Below are positions 42,328 to 51,729 of a stretch of 64,000 bases of DNA, piece by piece. The translations under genes were made by a program, and so were the position numbers. Positions within the stretch are counted from its first letter, which is position 1; the number at the start of each line of letters is the position of its first letter. The notes beneath the pieces were generated by a model. That model did no database searches. It saw only the letters and a list, made by a program, of their open reading frames with translations, and was not told the DNA's origin. Origin of the DNA: GCA-002700125 sp964434385 (GTDB lineage: Bacteria; Chloroflexota; Dehalococcoidia; Lucifugimonadales; Lucifugimonadaceae); contig CAYSUW010000002.1 of the NCBI GenBank assembly GCA_964434385.1, positions 1 to 64,000 on the forward strand, in the 5' to 3' direction.

Positions 42328-43484
42328 TAAGATCCTTTTTTATTTTCCAATTTAATTCCAATTTTAATAGCCTTCAAAAGTTGATCAGAAGCTTGGAGAA
42401 GGAGTTCGGATGAATTATCTATGGCAGTTTGAATATCCATAGGTTTATTCATTATAGATGATATAGCAGATATACCGTTTTCATGAATCAAATGAAAACC
42501 TTCACCAATAGAACCAGATAATCCCACTGTAGGAATATCATATTTTAAGCCTAATTTAGCTATACCAATTGGAGCTTTATCAAAAATTGTAGATTTATCA
42601 AATTGGCCTTCTCCAGTAATAATTAAATCAGCATTTTGAATTTTTTCTTCCACTTTTAAAGTGTCAAACACAATTGAAATACCAGATTTTAATGTTGCTC
42701 CTGTGAATGCCATTAATCCAGCACCTAAGCCACCTGCAGCGCCAGAACCAGGAATGTTTAAAACATCAACATTTAAATCTTTTTCAATTACTTTAGAAAA
42801 AGAATACAGGGATTCATCAAGGAATTTTACTTGTTCATCATTTGCTCCTTTTTGAGGACCATAAATATAAGATGCGCCATTTTTTCCACATAAAGGATTG
42901 TTAACATCACAAGCAACTAGGATATTATGATTAGAAAAATTAGTAAGATTATCAGGAATTAAAATGTTTGTAATCAAACCTATTTCTGATGCTCCCAGTG
43001 AAATTAAATCTCCATTTTTTTTAATGAATTTATATCCTAAAGCTGAAGCCATCCCTACACCTGCATCATTTGTTGCACTTCCACCTATACCAATAATTAT
43101 TTTTTTATGATTAGTATCTATAGCTTCTTTTATCAATTCTCCTGTACCGAATGTTGTTGTTGCAAGAGGATTTAATTCATTATGATTTAATATGGCAAGA
43201 CCAGATGCACGTGCCATTTCTATTACTGCAGTATTTTTATTTCCTAATGAACCCCATTGAGCATTAATAGGTCTTTGTAAGGGATCATGAACATTTAAAG
43301 TGTTTATAATTCCGTTAGTAGCATCAACTAGGGTTTGTAGTGTTCCATCACCACCATCTGCAATAGGAATTGTAATTATTTCTGAATCTGGGAAATTATT
43401 AATTACAGATTGAGCTATTATCCGGGAAACTTCTAATGCTGTTAAGCTTCCTTTAAAACTTTGCGGAGCAATAATTATTTTCAT
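42327..43484 (-). CDS. Glycerate kinase (GlxK/GarK family)
   Basis: A 385-residue glycerate kinase of the bacterial GK-I family: N-terminal APQSFKGSLTA, then ADGGDGT near 43-49, GIGGSATNDAGVGMASALG near 131-149, and VDVLNIPGSGAAGGLGAG near 240. It phosphorylates D-glycerate, producing 2-phosphoglycerate, which fits the end of oxidative sugar-acid pathways that yield glycerate. The gap to gmk is 39 bp and the downstream overlap 1 base. Confidence 0.92.
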   Translation of the reverse strand: MKIIIAPQSFKGSLTALEVSRIIAQSVINNFPDSEIITIPIADGGDGTLQTLVDATNGIINTLNVHDPLQRPINAQWGSLGNKNTAVIEMARASGLAILNHNELNPLATTTFGTGELIKEAIDTNHKKIIIGIGGSATNDAGVGMASALGYKFIKKNGDLISLGASEIGLITNILIPDNLTNFSNHNILVACDVNNPLCGKNGASYIYGPQKGANDEQVKFLDESLYSFSKVIEKDLNVDVLNIPGSGAAGGLGAGLMAFTGATLKSGISIVFDTLKVEEKIQNADLIITGEGQFDKSTIFDKAPIGIAKLGLKYDIPTVGLSGSIGEGFHLIHENGISAISSIMNKPMDIQTAIDNSSELLLQASDQLLKAIKIGIKLENKKGS

Positions 43485-43523
43485 AGTTAATTATAGTACC
43501 ATTATCCCGAAAGAAGATTGATA

Positions 43524-44099
43524 TTATTCAGTCTTATTAATTATATCTTCAAGTTGAGATATAGCTTCATTTAATTTATTTTTTACATTAAATATTTCAT
43601 GATCAAAAATAGAACTAGATTCCATTTCAGAAATGGCAGATTTTAATCTTTTAGATATATCAATTTCACTATTAGCACCTCTTTCAATTAAACGTTCTCT
43701 CAAATCATCAACTGAAGAGGGCTTAATTAATATCAAAGTAGCTCTAGGATATAAATTTCTTAATCTTTCAGCACCTTGAATATCTACTCTTATTAATACA
43801 TTTTTGCCAGATAAAACTGGTTTTTCAACTTGAGTTTTAGGAACACCGTAATAATTACCATAAACAAATGCCCACTCAATCAATTGGTTTTGGTCTTTCA
43901 TTTTAAGAAATTTAGATTCTGTGAGGAAAAAATGGTTAACACCTTCTTTTTCTCCAGATCTTGGTTTTCTAGTAGTAGCTGTAATAACAAAATGATAAGG
44001 TAATCCATTTTTATCCATTTTTTCTAGAATAGTATCTTTTCCTACTCCAGAAGGACCAGAAATAACAAATATTTTGGATTGAAGTTTTAGTGGAATCAT
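43524..44099 (-). CDS. gmk: Guanylate kinase
   Basis: A 191-residue Gmk, phosphorylating GMP to GDP in nucleotide synthesis. P-loop GPSGVGKD at 15-22 (Asp after the Lys is a known variant), GMP-binding TTRKPRSGEKEGVNHFF near 42-58, and the lid/adenine regions RLKSAISEME. The ATG overlaps the aroA stop by one base (TAATG), so it is translationally coupled. Confidence 0.95.
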   Translation of the reverse strand: MIPLKLQSKIFVISGPSGVGKDTILEKMDKNGLPYHFVITATTRKPRSGEKEGVNHFFLTESKFLKMKDQNQLIEWAFVYGNYYGVPKTQVEKPVLSGKNVLIRVDIQGAERLRNLYPRATLILIKPSSVDDLRERLIERGANSEIDISKRLKSAISEMESSSIFDHEIFNVKNKLNEAISQLEDIINKTE

Positions 44100-45394
44100 T
44101 ATTCTGAAATTTTATTTAAATCTGACCAAAAATTTTTATAAGAAACAGACGCAACCTCTGATCCATTTATGTTTACAGTATTTTCTGCAACTAATCCCGC
44201 TATTCCAATAGACATAGCAATTCTATGATCTCCAAAAGTCTCATGATCTCCTCCAACCAATTTATTGGATCCATAAATAAGAATACCATCTTCATTATTA
44301 CTATGTTTTACTTTTAATTTAGTTAAAACATTAGATATTGATTTAAGTCTATCAGATTCTTTTACTCTCAATTCTGAAGCATCTTTCACAAGAGTTTCAC
44401 CTTCAGCTAAAGATGCTGCTATGCAAATAATAGGTATCTCATCAATGAGTAGGGGAATTTCATTACCTTGAATAATAGTCCCTTTCAATTTACTTGAAAA
44501 GACAGAAATATCAGCTACTGGTTCATTCCCAATAATTCTTTTATTTATTAATGAAAAGTTTCCATTCATTCTTTTTAATACATTGAGAATTCCTATTCTA
44601 GTTGGATTAACTCCTACATTTTTAATAAGGAGACTAGCATTTTTATGAATTAATGCTGCAATGATCCAATATGAGGCAGAACTTATATCACCAGGAATAT
44701 TTAGATCTATAGAAGAAAGAGAAGATGGTTGAATATCAATAATATTATTTCTAGATTTTATATTAGCACCCATAGATATCAACATTCTCTCAGTATGGTC
44801 ACGTGATAATGAAGGTTGAGTAATAGTAGTATTTCCTAGAGCATCTAATCCAGAAAGAATAATAGCACTTTTAACTTGTGCACTAGATATAGGCATAGAA
44901 TATTGAATTCCATTAATGATTTGTCTTTCAGAAGGAAAATTAAGAGGAGGATAACCATTATTAGCATTAATAGAAGCTCCCATAAGATTTAAAGGCTTAA
45001 TAACTCTATTCATTGGTCTAGAACATAATGAGTTATCGCCAGTAAGCACATATGCCTGAGATCTGGATGATAAAACACCAGACATTAATCTCATTGTAGT
45101 TCCACTATTCCCAGAATCTAATTCTAAATTTGTATTAGAAAAAAGTTCTTTTCCAATTCCTTCTATTTTCAAAGATAACCCTGATTCATTTTCATCTAAT
45201 ACAGTAATATTTATTCCAAGTTTCTGTAATAATTTCAAAGTACTAATGCAATCATCACCATCAGAATAATTTTGTATGTAACTAATACCTTCAGAAATAG
45301 CATTGAATATAGCAGATCTGTGAGAGATTGATTTATCTGATGGAGCAATCAATTCTCCTTTAATTGAATTTGGTGGAGATACCGAATGTTTCAT
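44099..45394 (-). CDS. aroA: 3-phosphoshikimate 1-carboxyvinyltransferase (EPSP synthase)
   Basis: A 431-residue EPSP synthase of the shikimate pathway (shikimate-3-phosphate plus PEP). PSDKSISHRSAIF at 18-30, LDSGNSGTTMRLM near 87-99, SAQVKSAIILSG near 171, RDHTERML near 194, the catalytic-region Asp in LIDEIPII near 312, LRVKESDRL near 338, and C-terminal DHRIAMS. All key motifs are intact. It follows the TyrA-like gene by 2 bp. Confidence 0.96.
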   Translation of the reverse strand: MKHSVSPPNSIKGELIAPSDKSISHRSAIFNAISEGISYIQNYSDGDDCISTLKLLQKLGINITVLDENESGLSLKIEGIGKELFSNTNLELDSGNSGTTMRLMSGVLSSRSQAYVLTGDNSLCSRPMNRVIKPLNLMGASINANNGYPPLNFPSERQIINGIQYSMPISSAQVKSAIILSGLDALGNTTITQPSLSRDHTERMLISMGANIKSRNNIIDIQPSSLSSIDLNIPGDISSASYWIIAALIHKNASLLIKNVGVNPTRIGILNVLKRMNGNFSLINKRIIGNEPVADISVFSSKLKGTIIQGNEIPLLIDEIPIICIAASLAEGETLVKDASELRVKESDRLKSISNVLTKLKVKHSNNEDGILIYGSNKLVGGDHETFGDHRIAMSIGIAGLVAENTVNINGSEVASVSYKNFWSDLNKISE

Positions 45395-45396
45395 TT

Positions 45397-46392
45397 TTAT
45401 TCTTTATCTTGAGATTTATTATTCTCGATTCTACCTCGATTTGTAAAATATCCAGTAAGCTTAGAACCAAGAAATAATTCAAGCATTCCATGGTTTAAAT
45501 CGTTAGGTTTTACTGAAAAATCAGTATTTGGATTAATTCCTTCTTTCAATTTAAAAAACTTATCTCTTGAGATTTCAGAGTTTTTAATTATTTTTTTATT
45601 AGAATCATTTTTTGATTCAGTAAAGTAAGCTAAATTTTCATTAAATCTATTAATCCAATCAGATGGTAATTTCTCTTTTAAAAAGGGGATGTAATTAGCA
45701 TCTTCAGGTTCCGTTAATGATATTTCTGCTAATTTAAGAAAATTTGAACCATATAATTTTTTAATTTCACGCCAAGATGGTGAATCCATCATTAAATTTC
45801 TGTAAGCAGTAGAAATTAAATTAGGAAGTCCATAAAGAGCAAACATAAAATTATCATATTCATCAATATCAAAAAACAATGGAGATAAACCAATAGATTT
45901 AATAAGATTAACAGTGATATCCATGCTTTCAGAGGTAGCTTTAGAAGAAGGTATTAAAACGAAATAATTTTTTGTTGTTTCATTTTTTACTTCGTTATTA
46001 AAGATTATACTTCCTCCAATAAAAGAAACATTTTGTTTAAATGTTGAATCGGCATAATCTAAAATTTCCTTCTTAAAAATACTAGTATCAATGATAATGC
46101 AATGATCTTTCACAAACTCATTTAAATTTTTTAGTAATTCATTAATTTCAATTTTAGGAACACAAATAAAAATAACATCAGCATCTTGGGTGGCAGTTTT
46201 TAAGTTCCATTCAGTAGTGTCTAAAATTTGAGATTTTTTCATTTTAGAATGGGTATCAGAATTAGCATCATATCCAATTAATTGATAGGTTTTTGAAGGA
46301 GATGAAAAAAGATTAGCAGAAATCAATTTACCAGTTTCACCTAATCCTATAATTGTGATTTTTCTAATTTGTTTTAGTTGATTCTCACTCAT
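45397..46392 (-). CDS. Prephenate/arogenate dehydrogenase-like protein (TyrA-like)
   Basis: I take ATG 46392 (331 residues), which overlaps the preceding stop as ATGAGTGA, mirroring the ATGAGTAA overlap one gene upstream; earlier in-frame ATGs exist up to 46404. The N-terminal Rossmann motif is IIGLGETGKLIS, followed by DADVIFICVPK and IIDTSIFKKEI. The catalytic His of canonical TyrA is hard to place, so the assignment rests on fold, length and adjacency to aroA. Possible role: tyrosine biosynthesis. Confidence 0.7.
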   Translation of the reverse strand: MSENQLKQIRKITIIGLGETGKLISANLFSSPSKTYQLIGYDANSDTHSKMKKSQILDTTEWNLKTATQDADVIFICVPKIEINELLKNLNEFVKDHCIIIDTSIFKKEILDYADSTFKQNVSFIGGSIIFNNEVKNETTKNYFVLIPSSKATSESMDITVNLIKSIGLSPLFFDIDEYDNFMFALYGLPNLISTAYRNLMMDSPSWREIKKLYGSNFLKLAEISLTEPEDANYIPFLKEKLPSDWINRFNENLAYFTESKNDSNKKIIKNSEISRDKFFKLKEGINPNTDFSVKPNDLNHGMLELFLGSKLTGYFTNRGRIENNKSQDKE

Positions 46393-47131
46393 CATATTCA
46401 TCAAAATCTTGATTATTAGAAAAATTTGGCAAAAAAGGAGAGTCAGAAGAATTATTATTCATTTTCAAAGGTTCGAGCTTTTGGATTTCATTTCGTAAAT
46501 ATTCTATTTGTTTTTTTGAAATCCCATTTCCATCTACAGCTATTCCAGATATATTAGCTTTTCTCATTAATTCTAAATCAGAGTATGTGGGTAAAGAATT
46601 TGAATACATTACAAGGATTCCTGAATTTTTCAGAACCATTTCTTCTAATTTCAATAAATCAGAAATTTTTAATGGAAAAGAAATAGAATCATTTTTAAGT
46701 ATCAAAAAATCAAATCCAATTTCTTCAATCGATGCGCCTTTATCATCACTTATTACAGACGATATAAAGTAAGCAGATGAAAACTTCTCAGACAATAATA
46801 AATTAGCATTAACATTATCAGAAGCAAAAACAATGAAATCAAAATTCTCTTTTTCTAACAGTTTTATATCTGAATTCATATTGTCATAAACTTCTAATCC
46901 AATAATCATTCCAGATTTTTTCAAAGAATTCAAAGAATGTTTTTTAGTCCAATTCTTTATGACAATAGCATCAGAATGTTTTAATATTTTCATATCATAA
47001 TCTCTCTCTATATCGAGATATGAAATAAGAATCATATGCTGATTTTTTTTAATATTATTATTTGAGCCAAAACCAATAGAATTAGGTTCGTTTTGGTTTA
47101 ATCGTTCTATTATTTTTGTTATCTTACTCAT
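46385..47131 (-). CDS. Conserved-looking protein of unknown function between PAC2 and TyrA-like genes
   Basis: Start chosen at 47131 (248 residues), where ATGAGTAA overlaps the PAC2 stop by 8 bases; ATGs at 47140 and 47155 are possible. N-terminal helix KITKIIERLNQNEPNSIGFG, then alternating strands and helices (MILISYLDI, DAIVIKNW, FIVFASDN, FLILKN, GILVMYSNS, ISGIAVDGNG) suggestive of a TIM-barrel or flavodoxin-like fold. The tail after 225 is Asn/Ser/Asp-rich. I know no function; tight coupling on both sides argues it is real. Confidence 0.72.
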   Translation of the reverse strand: MSKITKIIERLNQNEPNSIGFGSNNNIKKNQHMILISYLDIERDYDMKILKHSDAIVIKNWTKKHSLNSLKKSGMIIGLEVYDNMNSDIKLLEKENFDFIVFASDNVNANLLLSEKFSSAYFISSVISDDKGASIEEIGFDFLILKNDSISFPLKISDLLKLEEMVLKNSGILVMYSNSLPTYSDLELMRKANISGIAVDGNGISKKQIEYLRNEIQKLEPLKMNNNSSDSPFLPNFSNNQDFDEYDE

Positions 47132-48005
47132 TTTCTTCATCACCTGTTCTAGCATCTTTTAAAAACTCTTCTAAATCATTAAATAATCTTTTATCTTCTT
47201 CAGGATTACGAAATGTAGGAAGGGAAGAGTCATACCTTTCTTCAAGATTTGAAACATAATTTTTTAATTCATTATCTTGAAGAATAGCATTGTCCAATCT
47301 AGCTCTAAATTTAGCAGCTTTAGAATTAAGTTTAGTTAAGTTTGATTTTATCCCAATTTCTGAATCAAGTTTGTTTAACAAAGCTAAAGATAATATCGGG
47401 TTAGGTGATGCCTGGAGGTAATGGGGAGAATGAGCCCAAATACTTAAACATGATATGTTAATTTTAGTAAACTTATCTAATAATATTGATGTGATTCCTG
47501 TGGGGCCTTCATAAGAGGCCCTCTCAAATTTTTTTTGTGTAAATTTTTCAGGTATTGTTTGTGTTGAAGTAAGAGTTAATTTTGGAAGTCGCGTATGAGG
47601 AATAGCATCCAAAAGAGCTCCAAGTGTAATTACTAATTCAACATTTAATTTTTTTGAAAGATTTATTACTAAATCAGAAAATGTATTCCATTTTAGATGG
47701 GGTTCAATTCCATTCAGGATTACAAGATCATGGTTGTTAATAATCTTTGGTATAAATAAAAATTCATTTTGAGGCCATTTGAGAAGTCTTTTATCATCTT
47801 CAGTGTAAACCATTGGTCTTTCTCTTGAAAAATTATAAAAATCTTCACTTTCAATTTCTGCTATTTTATTAGCATTTAGATTTTCGGATAATGTTTTTAA
47901 AGCATTAGTTGCTGCTTGACCAGCATCTGGCCATCCAGCAAATGCAAATAATAAAATAGAAGAATCAGATTTTATATTTTCTTCATTTATAGAATAATTT
48001 ATCAA
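47124..48005 (-). CDS. PAC2-family protein
   Basis: A 293-residue PAC2 family protein (named for proteasome assembly chaperone 2; common in Actinobacteria, Chloroflexota and archaea). AGWPDAGQAATNAL near 18-31, FIPKIINNHDLVILNGIEPHL, TLGALLDAIPHTR near 131-143, and EGPTGITSILLD near 170. Family function in bacteria is unclear; some are proposed ATP-grasp-linked or chaperone-like. First gene of the long minus operon to 40843, divergent from the phosphodiesterase across 67 bp. Confidence 0.85.
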   Translation of the reverse strand: MINYSINEENIKSDSSILLFAFAGWPDAGQAATNALKTLSENLNANKIAEIESEDFYNFSRERPMVYTEDDKRLLKWPQNEFLFIPKIINNHDLVILNGIEPHLKWNTFSDLVINLSKKLNVELVITLGALLDAIPHTRLPKLTLTSTQTIPEKFTQKKFERASYEGPTGITSILLDKFTKINISCLSIWAHSPHYLQASPNPILSLALLNKLDSEIGIKSNLTKLNSKAAKFRARLDNAILQDNELKNYVSNLEERYDSSLPTFRNPEEDKRLFNDLEEFLKDARTGDEENE

Positions 48006-48072
48006 TTCAACCTCAGAATAATTGTTTTTTAAAATATTAACATTTAAATGAATAAGAAAGTAAAATAATTAT

Positions 48073-48819
48073 ATGAAATTTATTGCACATAGAGGAATAT
48101 CATCAAAAGCTCCTGAAAATACTTTAGCTAGTTTCAAAAAATCACTTATTCAAGGATTCAATATTATCGAGTTTGATGTTCAATTAAGCAAAGATGATAT
48201 ACCTGTAATATTCCATGATGAAAGTTTGGAAAGAACAACCAATGGAGTTGGATTATTAAAAAATTATAGATGGAATGAACTAAAATTATTGGATGCAGGC
48301 ATATGGTTCGGAGAAAATTTTTTAGAAGAAAGAATTCCTTCTCTTGATCAGGTATTGAAAATATTTCATGGAAATTCACACTTGCAGATAGAACTTAAAT
48401 CCAATGAGACAAATTTATCTCAAATTACCCTTAATTCTTTACAGAAGAATTTTTGGATGGATAGTTATAATAAAACTCCATATTCTATTCCTGGATTTAG
48501 CCTAACATCTTTCAATATTAATCAAGTAATATCAGCAAAGAAATTAGAGCCAACAATTAATGTAGGATGGTTAAGAGAAAAAGATGAAAAAGAAATTAGT
48601 CTTACTGAATTTCTTTTAGATAATAAAATTGATATGTATATTCCTAATGTTAATTCAACCTTTTGGGAAAATATTGAACTTAAAAATTCTCTAAAAGAAA
48701 ACAATATTACTCTTTGTGCATGGGGAGCTAAAAAACTTAGCGATGTAAATAAAATGATCGTTTCAGGAGCAGAGGCTATGACAGTTGACTGGCCTGAAGA
48801 AGCTACAAATATTACTTAA
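48073..48819 (+). CDS. Glycerophosphodiester phosphodiesterase
   Basis: A 248-residue GDPD-family TIM-barrel enzyme that cleaves glycerophosphodiesters to glycerol-3-phosphate and alcohol. Catalytic His6 (HRG) and His48 (FHDE), metal ligands Glu33 and Asp35 (EFDVQ), later ELK and DWPE near the end. No signal peptide, so cytoplasmic. The stop overlaps the convergent MFS gene stop in TTAA (48816-48819). Confidence 0.92.
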   Translation: MKFIAHRGISSKAPENTLASFKKSLIQGFNIIEFDVQLSKDDIPVIFHDESLERTTNGVGLLKNYRWNELKLLDAGIWFGENFLEERIPSLDQVLKIFHGNSHLQIELKSNETNLSQITLNSLQKNFWMDSYNKTPYSIPGFSLTSFNINQVISAKKLEPTINVGWLREKDEKEISLTEFLLDNKIDMYIPNVNSTFWENIELKNSLKENNITLCAWGAKKLSDVNKMIVSGAEAMTVDWPEEATNIT

Positions 48820-50543
48820 ATTTTGTATGAATCTTGATCATGTTTTAATGCTACTTTTCTTCCATCTTCTATATTTACAAACTTTAATATTATGACTCCT
48901 ATAAAAATTTGAATCCCCAGTGAAACTATCCCTGTTCTTGGAGTAAAGAATCCCGCTAGTAATGCATATGTTACAGGACCAATTACTGAAACTGCTCTCC
49001 AAGAGAAAGAGAAGAAACCAAAAAATTCACCACTTCTTGACTTAGGGACCATATAAGCAAACATACTTCGACCTAAAGCTTGAGAACCACCCATTACAAT
49101 ACCTACACCAATTCCTAATAAAATAAACTGCATGTCTTGATTAAAACCTAATGGAGCCCAAAGAATCATTCTTAAAAATCTAGGCCATAAATCAATAAAA
49201 TTTTCATTCAGTTTAGAAGGATGTGTATCACATACAGATGATAGTTTATCTAAACTACCTCCTGATACAGATCCACTAAAACGACATCCCTGTAAGTCAA
49301 AATTTTGGATAAATAAACTAACTTGATCAACTGAAAGAATATCATTATTTATAAAATCAGAATTTTGGTTCGCCCATTCAATCTCATTTTTATTTGTATC
49401 AGAAAGAGTAGGTTTAGTTGAAAGTTGATAATTATCATTAGTATTGTCATAGTTTAATTGATAATCATACTGTGTATGTTCAGATAAATTTAAAGGAGCA
49501 AAACCAACAGCTAATATTGTAATAAGACCCCAACCTAAAACTGCAGTAATTAATGCTCTTTTAGTACCAATTTTTTTAGCAAGATATGCAAAAAAGATAG
49601 CCCCTGGAGTAGCTACAAATTGAACTATCAAAATTGTAAGAATATTAGTTTCAGCTGAAATTCTAAGTACATCAAGACCAAAAGCACCAGCAACACCAAG
49701 AGCAGTTTGAATTGCGTCATTAAAAATTATAAATGCTAATAAAAAAATCAAAAGTGTTTTAAATTGTTTAAATTCTCCAGCAGTCTTTCTTAATTGTTTG
49801 AATGCTTCTGAGACAGAACGAAAAAATTTAAATTCACCAGGTTTTTGAGATTGAAGTTTTGGTTCAGGAACTACTAAGATAGTCCATATTGCCCAACCAA
49901 ATGCCCAAAGTCCTGTGGATGCAATACATGATCTAATAGCAAGATCCGAATAATCAAAAAATATAAGGAATACAACATGAACAAGTAAAAGAAGTCCGCC
50001 ACCCAAATATCCATAAGCATAACCTCTACTACTAACATCATCTAATAAATCTTCAGGGGCTATATGGGGAAGTAGGGAATTATAAAAAACATTAGAACCA
50101 GCAAAACCTATAGCAGCAAGAAAATAAAAGGCTAAACTAAATAACCAAGGAGTAGATGTATATGCAGATAAAAAAAGTAATAAAGTACAAAAAGATCCAG
50201 TAGCACATAAAATAGTCAAAAGTTTTTTCTTAAGTCCAGATCTATCGGCAATGATACCAAAAATAGGACTACTTAATGCAACTATAAAAGTAGCTAATGC
50301 ACCAGTAAGAGCCCAAACAACTGATGCAGAAAACTGAAAACCCCAAAATACAGCTCCAGAACCCATTTCTTCTTTGTAAAGTGAAACAAAATAAACAGGC
50401 ATAATTGCAACAACTACACTAGTATAAAAACCTGAATTAGCCCAATCATACATACACCAAGCTCTAACTATTTTTCTTTCAGTTTTAGAAAGTTTATTTA
50501 AAGGAGAATTTGATGATTTGAAAATTATTGAAAATATAGCCAT
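48816..50543 (-). CDS. MFS transporter, Atg22/UMF1-like, with large hydrophilic insertion
   Basis: A 575-residue membrane protein with 11-12 hydrophobic segments. The family N-terminal motif is AWCMYDWANSGFYTSV near 29-44, and GRSMFAYMVPKSRSGEFFGFFS is near 492-513. Between about residues 352 and 450 is a hydrophilic insertion rich in Asn, Asp and Ser with two Cys, unusual for bacterial members of about 420-480 residues. Homologues are thought to export amino acids or other solutes; the substrate here is unknown. It follows the Gfo/Idh gene by 5 bp. Confidence 0.85.
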   Translation of the reverse strand: MAIFSIIFKSSNSPLNKLSKTERKIVRAWCMYDWANSGFYTSVVVAIMPVYFVSLYKEEMGSGAVFWGFQFSASVVWALTGALATFIVALSSPIFGIIADRSGLKKKLLTILCATGSFCTLLLFLSAYTSTPWLFSLAFYFLAAIGFAGSNVFYNSLLPHIAPEDLLDDVSSRGYAYGYLGGGLLLLVHVVFLIFFDYSDLAIRSCIASTGLWAFGWAIWTILVVPEPKLQSQKPGEFKFFRSVSEAFKQLRKTAGEFKQFKTLLIFLLAFIIFNDAIQTALGVAGAFGLDVLRISAETNILTILIVQFVATPGAIFFAYLAKKIGTKRALITAVLGWGLITILAVGFAPLNLSEHTQYDYQLNYDNTNDNYQLSTKPTLSDTNKNEIEWANQNSDFINNDILSVDQVSLFIQNFDLQGCRFSGSVSGGSLDKLSSVCDTHPSKLNENFIDLWPRFLRMILWAPLGFNQDMQFILLGIGVGIVMGGSQALGRSMFAYMVPKSRSGEFFGFFSFSWRAVSVIGPVTYALLAGFFTPRTGIVSLGIQIFIGVIILKFVNIEDGRKVALKHDQDSYKI

Positions 50544-50548
50544 TATAA

Positions 50549-51577
50549 TTAATTTATAATACTATTTGTTGCTCGCAATAATGTTTCTTGAACTAGAACT
50601 TCATGTTCTAAAGTTCTATCAGGTTTTTTTAATCCTTTTATTGACTTTATAAAAGAATCAAAACTTTCAACATATCTAGGTTTATCAGAAAGAGTTATAG
50701 AATCAGAATAATATTCTTCATCAATAGGCAATGATTCATTAGAGCTCTTCAAACTAATTTGTAAAAATTGTGCAGGTTCAAATGGTTCTAATATAAGAGT
50801 TCCTTTATCACCATATACTTCAAATCTTCTAGTTTTCATATGATTAATAGTTCTTGAATTGATTTCAATAGTAGCTATAGATTTATCAAATTCAAACACT
50901 GCTAAAGTATTATCAGAATAATTTTCTATTAATGAAATATCTCTTCTTAAAAATGAATATATTTTGTTTGGACGACCTAATAAATAAACTATTTGATCAA
51001 TCATATGACCTCCTAGATCAAATAATATTCCACCTTGATGTTTAGAAATTTGTATTTCTCCGTGTAAGCCGTCAGGTAAAAGGTTAGTAGACATATTAGC
51101 TCGAATTTGGAATATCTTCCCAATTTTTCCTTGAGAAATAATTTGAGCAATCTTAGTAAAACCATCATGGTTTCTAAACATATAACCCATTTGAAGAAAC
51201 AATTTTTTTTGTTTAGCAATTTTTATACATGAAAGAAAATCATCAAAATTATCTCCTGCTGGTTTATCATAGAAGACGTGTTTTCCAGATTTAAGAATTT
51301 CATAAGTTTGAGGCAAACTTTCTATATTACGCCCTTCAGAAGCTACAGCTTTAATAGTTGGATCTAATAAAATTTGATCTTGATTTTCAAAAAAGAGAAC
51401 TTTATTCCATGGGTATTCATTAAGTTTTTTTAACTTTTCAACTCTGTTTTTATCAGGCTCAAAAACTCCTTTTACATCAACATCATTATTCTCAATCATT
51501 ACTTCCAAAACTCCTTGAGCATGACCATGTTTTGTTCCAATTTGTGCTAAAGGGATTTTTGAATTTTTAGAGTCCAT
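50549..51577 (-). CDS. Gfo/Idh/MocA family oxidoreductase
   Basis: A 342-residue member with an atypical N-terminus: the cofactor-binding loop is AQIGTKHGHAQGVLE rather than GxGxxG, and the family EKP motif appears as YDKPAGDN near 111-118. QMGYMFRNHDGF and GGHMIDQIVYLLGRP are clear family segments. It may bind NAD differently or prefer another cofactor. Operon with the MFS gene; divergent from the enolase-superfamily gene at 51730. Substrate unknown. Confidence 0.85.
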   Translation of the reverse strand: MDSKNSKIPLAQIGTKHGHAQGVLEVMIENNDVDVKGVFEPDKNRVEKLKKLNEYPWNKVLFFENQDQILLDPTIKAVASEGRNIESLPQTYEILKSGKHVFYDKPAGDNFDDFLSCIKIAKQKKLFLQMGYMFRNHDGFTKIAQIISQGKIGKIFQIRANMSTNLLPDGLHGEIQISKHQGGILFDLGGHMIDQIVYLLGRPNKIYSFLRRDISLIENYSDNTLAVFEFDKSIATIEINSRTINHMKTRRFEVYGDKGTLILEPFEPAQFLQISLKSSNESLPIDEEYYSDSITLSDKPRYVESFDSFIKSIKGLKKPDRTLEHEVLVQETLLRATNSIIN

Positions 51578-51664
51578 AAAAAATACCTAGTTCTTAACGA
51601 ATAAATTCAGTGTATTTTTTTCCTTCTCAGTAAGCAACAGATATTTTTAATCATAAAAAAAATG

Positions 51665-51694
51665 TTGAAATTCTTTGTAGATTCATTGTGTTAT
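51665..51694 (+). promoter_or_regulatory. Candidate promoter for the enolase-superfamily/TSUP/M1 operon
   Basis: TTGAAA (51665-51670) and TGTTAT (51689-51694) are 18 bp apart in the divergent gap. The predicted start near 51702 leaves about 28 bases before the ATG at 51730, consistent with rejecting the in-frame GTG at 51688, which would lie within the promoter. Confidence 0.33.
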
Positions 51695-51729
51695 CATTCT
51701 TTAATATTTTTAATAATTGGAGAGTATAT

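Noticed and set aside
51013..51219. 68-residue minus-strand frame within the Gfo/Idh gene at 50549-51577
   Set aside because: It overlaps a conserved family segment in another frame and has no independent support.
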